A stretch of 5,026 bases of DNA from Chloroflexota bacterium (GTDB lineage Bacteria > Chloroflexota > Dehalococcoidia > Dehalococcoidales > JAHJRU01), in NCBI GenBank assembly GCA_018830745.1, contig JAHJRU010000126.1:1-5026 (forward strand), in the 5' to 3' direction. The position numbers and the translations under genes are program-made. How positions within the stretch are numbered: the stretch's first letter is position 1; the number at the start of each line of letters is the position of its first letter. Under the pieces are notes generated by a model, which did not search any database, was not told where the DNA came from, and was given only the letters and a program-made list of their open reading frames with translations. Positions 4,065 to 5,026 of the stretch are shown piece after piece.

Positions 4065-5026
4065 ATATCGCTCGGTTTCCTGCATTAGCCTCACCAGCTG
4101 TGCTTTCTTCATGGCGCGCTGCTGGCGGTAAACCTCCTCAGTCATTCCCCCCGCTTCAAAGTCGTCGTCCAGCTGGGCAAGCTCAATAATTAATCGGTGT
4201 TTTTGCTGGTCAGGGCTGGCCACAGTAACTGCTGGCTGGACATGCCTCTTTTTCATCAGGTAGATAAGGATAAAACCGCCGATAAGTACGGTCAGCAGGA
4301 TAGCCGACCATCTAACCGCTTGATAGTCGCCGCTTTTGGGCAGACCGGAAAGCTGGGCTATCAGTGTTTCACCGGCCGCAAAATTACGACCTGAGAAGTG
4401 TTGGTAGTGGATGCCATTGATATTTGCCGGCTCCCCGGTGGCCAGCTGCTGGCTATTAACCTCGATACCTTCGCCTCGAATCAGCAATTCGTAATTAAGT
4501 ATGGGGTAGTCCAGCATTCGGGAGAAGGTATATTTCTCAGAACCATGTTCAATCAGGTACGAATAGGCTATCTTCTTGGCTCCCGGTAAAACCGGCATGG
4601 TATCGATGAAGCCGTCCTTGGTATCAAACACGCAACATTCCATGAGTCCGAGCAGATATTGCGGCTCTACGGCCTGCTTGGGCAGAGTAAACCTCAGTGT
4701 GGCTCTTTCCCCATTGGCGGCGATATCGGTGCCGCCAATATAAGTACGGTCACTTTCGTTAGCCAGCAGATAAGACTCTTCCACATGCAGGCCCGCCGGC
4801 CCGGGATACATGACGATGTATGTCATGGCGAATATAATGGCTTCATTGCTGGTGGTTGAGTCATATACAATAATCTCAATAGATTTTTTGATTTCTCCGT
4901 CGCTGAAGTCAAGCCAGTCGCTGGAGTAATCGGCCTCCTGGAAGACGGTGGTTACCTGGTAGCTATAGCCGGGCTCGGTCGACAGGTTGTCGAAGGCGAA
5001 CCGGCCGTTGGTATCGGTTTTAGTAC
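4056..5026 (-). CDS. Membrane-anchored protein with carboxypeptidase regulatory-like domain (5' end missing)
   Basis: The frame is open from the stop (TAA 4058-4056) to the right edge, so 322 residues of a longer protein are visible and the true start lies beyond 5026. The first residues (TDTNGRFAFDNLST, then GYSYQV) match the beta-sandwich repeat of carboxypeptidase regulatory-like/Cna-B-type domains. A further extracytoplasmic beta-rich region follows, with FDTKDGFID and a vicinal Cys pair at visible residues 130-131. One transmembrane helix (about 239-257, coordinates 4310-4254, ILLTVLIGGFILIYL followed by MKKR) comes next; the positive flank predicts the tail is cytoplasmic. The last 45 or so residues (LAQLDDDFEAGGMTEEVYRQQRA) resemble the short helical hairpin tails of some cytochrome c biogenesis-type proteins. 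Most likely an exported, C-terminally anchored protein; its N-terminal signal peptide would be outside the window. Specific function unknown; an in-frame ATG at 4826 is internal. Confidence 0.8.
   Translation of the reverse strand, partial: TKTDTNGRFAFDNLSTEPGYSYQVTTVFQEADYSSDWLDFSDGEIKKSIEIIVYDSTTSNEAIIFAMTYIVMYPGPAGLHVEESYLLANESDRTYIGGTDIAANGERATLRFTLPKQAVEPQYLLGLMECCVFDTKDGFIDTMPVLPGAKKIAYSYLIEHGSEKYTFSRMLDYPILNYELLIRGEGIEVNSQQLATGEPANINGIHYQHFSGRNFAAGETLIAQLSGLPKSGDYQAVRWSAILLTVLIGGFILIYLMKKRHVQPAVTVASPDQQKHRLIIELAQLDDDFEAGGMTEEVYRQQRAMKKAQLVRLMQETERYLI

Noticed and set aside
1..5026. CRISPR array, tRNA, rRNA or intact insertion sequence
   Set aside because: I saw no regularly spaced repeats, cloverleaf-like segments or transposase coding on either strand.

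Overview
The window looks like a piece of a bacterial chromosome with every recognisable gene on the minus strand. Reading in the direction of transcription (right to left), the order is: the C-terminal part of a membrane-anchored protein with a carboxypeptidase-regulatory-like beta domain (runs off the right edge), a major facilitator superfamily (MFS) transporter, a short remnant of a Ku DNA end-joining gene, a nitrilase-superfamily hydrolase of the amidase type, and a short-chain dehydrogenase/reductase (SDR). GTG starts are used for the transporter and the hydrolase. The gene styles recall anaerobic Chloroflexota (Dehalococcoidia-like), but this is an impression from family resemblance; nothing in the window fixes the taxon.

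Right part (about 3740-5026): the membrane protein ends at 4056. A 316-base gap then separates it from the transporter. The gap holds a plus-strand TATAAT promoter candidate, an 8-bp inverted repeat with a purine-rich ribosome-binding site in its loop and a 12-codon ORF behind it, and an unassigned 53-aa minus-strand ORF.

Middle (about 2119-3739): the transporter is complete with 12 predicted membrane segments. Directly after its stop codon lies about 40 codons of clear Ku homology in another minus-strand frame, cut at both ends, which I read as a rearrangement scar. Next comes the best promoter of the window (TTGACA, 17 bp, TAATAT), an inferred leader of about 120 nt that can fold into two hairpins with a competing alternative pairing, and a strong Shine-Dalgarno site in front of the hydrolase GTG.

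Left part (1-2118): hydrolase and SDR are 39 bp apart and almost certainly share a transcript. Together with the transporter upstream they could form a small uptake-and-catabolism unit: import of an organic acid, amide or nitrile-like compound, hydrolysis of its C-N bond, and oxidoreduction of a carbonyl/alcohol product. The substrate is not visible in the sequence. The first 162 bases have no recognisable gene, only two small inverted repeats and a 24-aa ORF of doubtful reality. I found no RNA genes, CRISPR array or intact mobile element.
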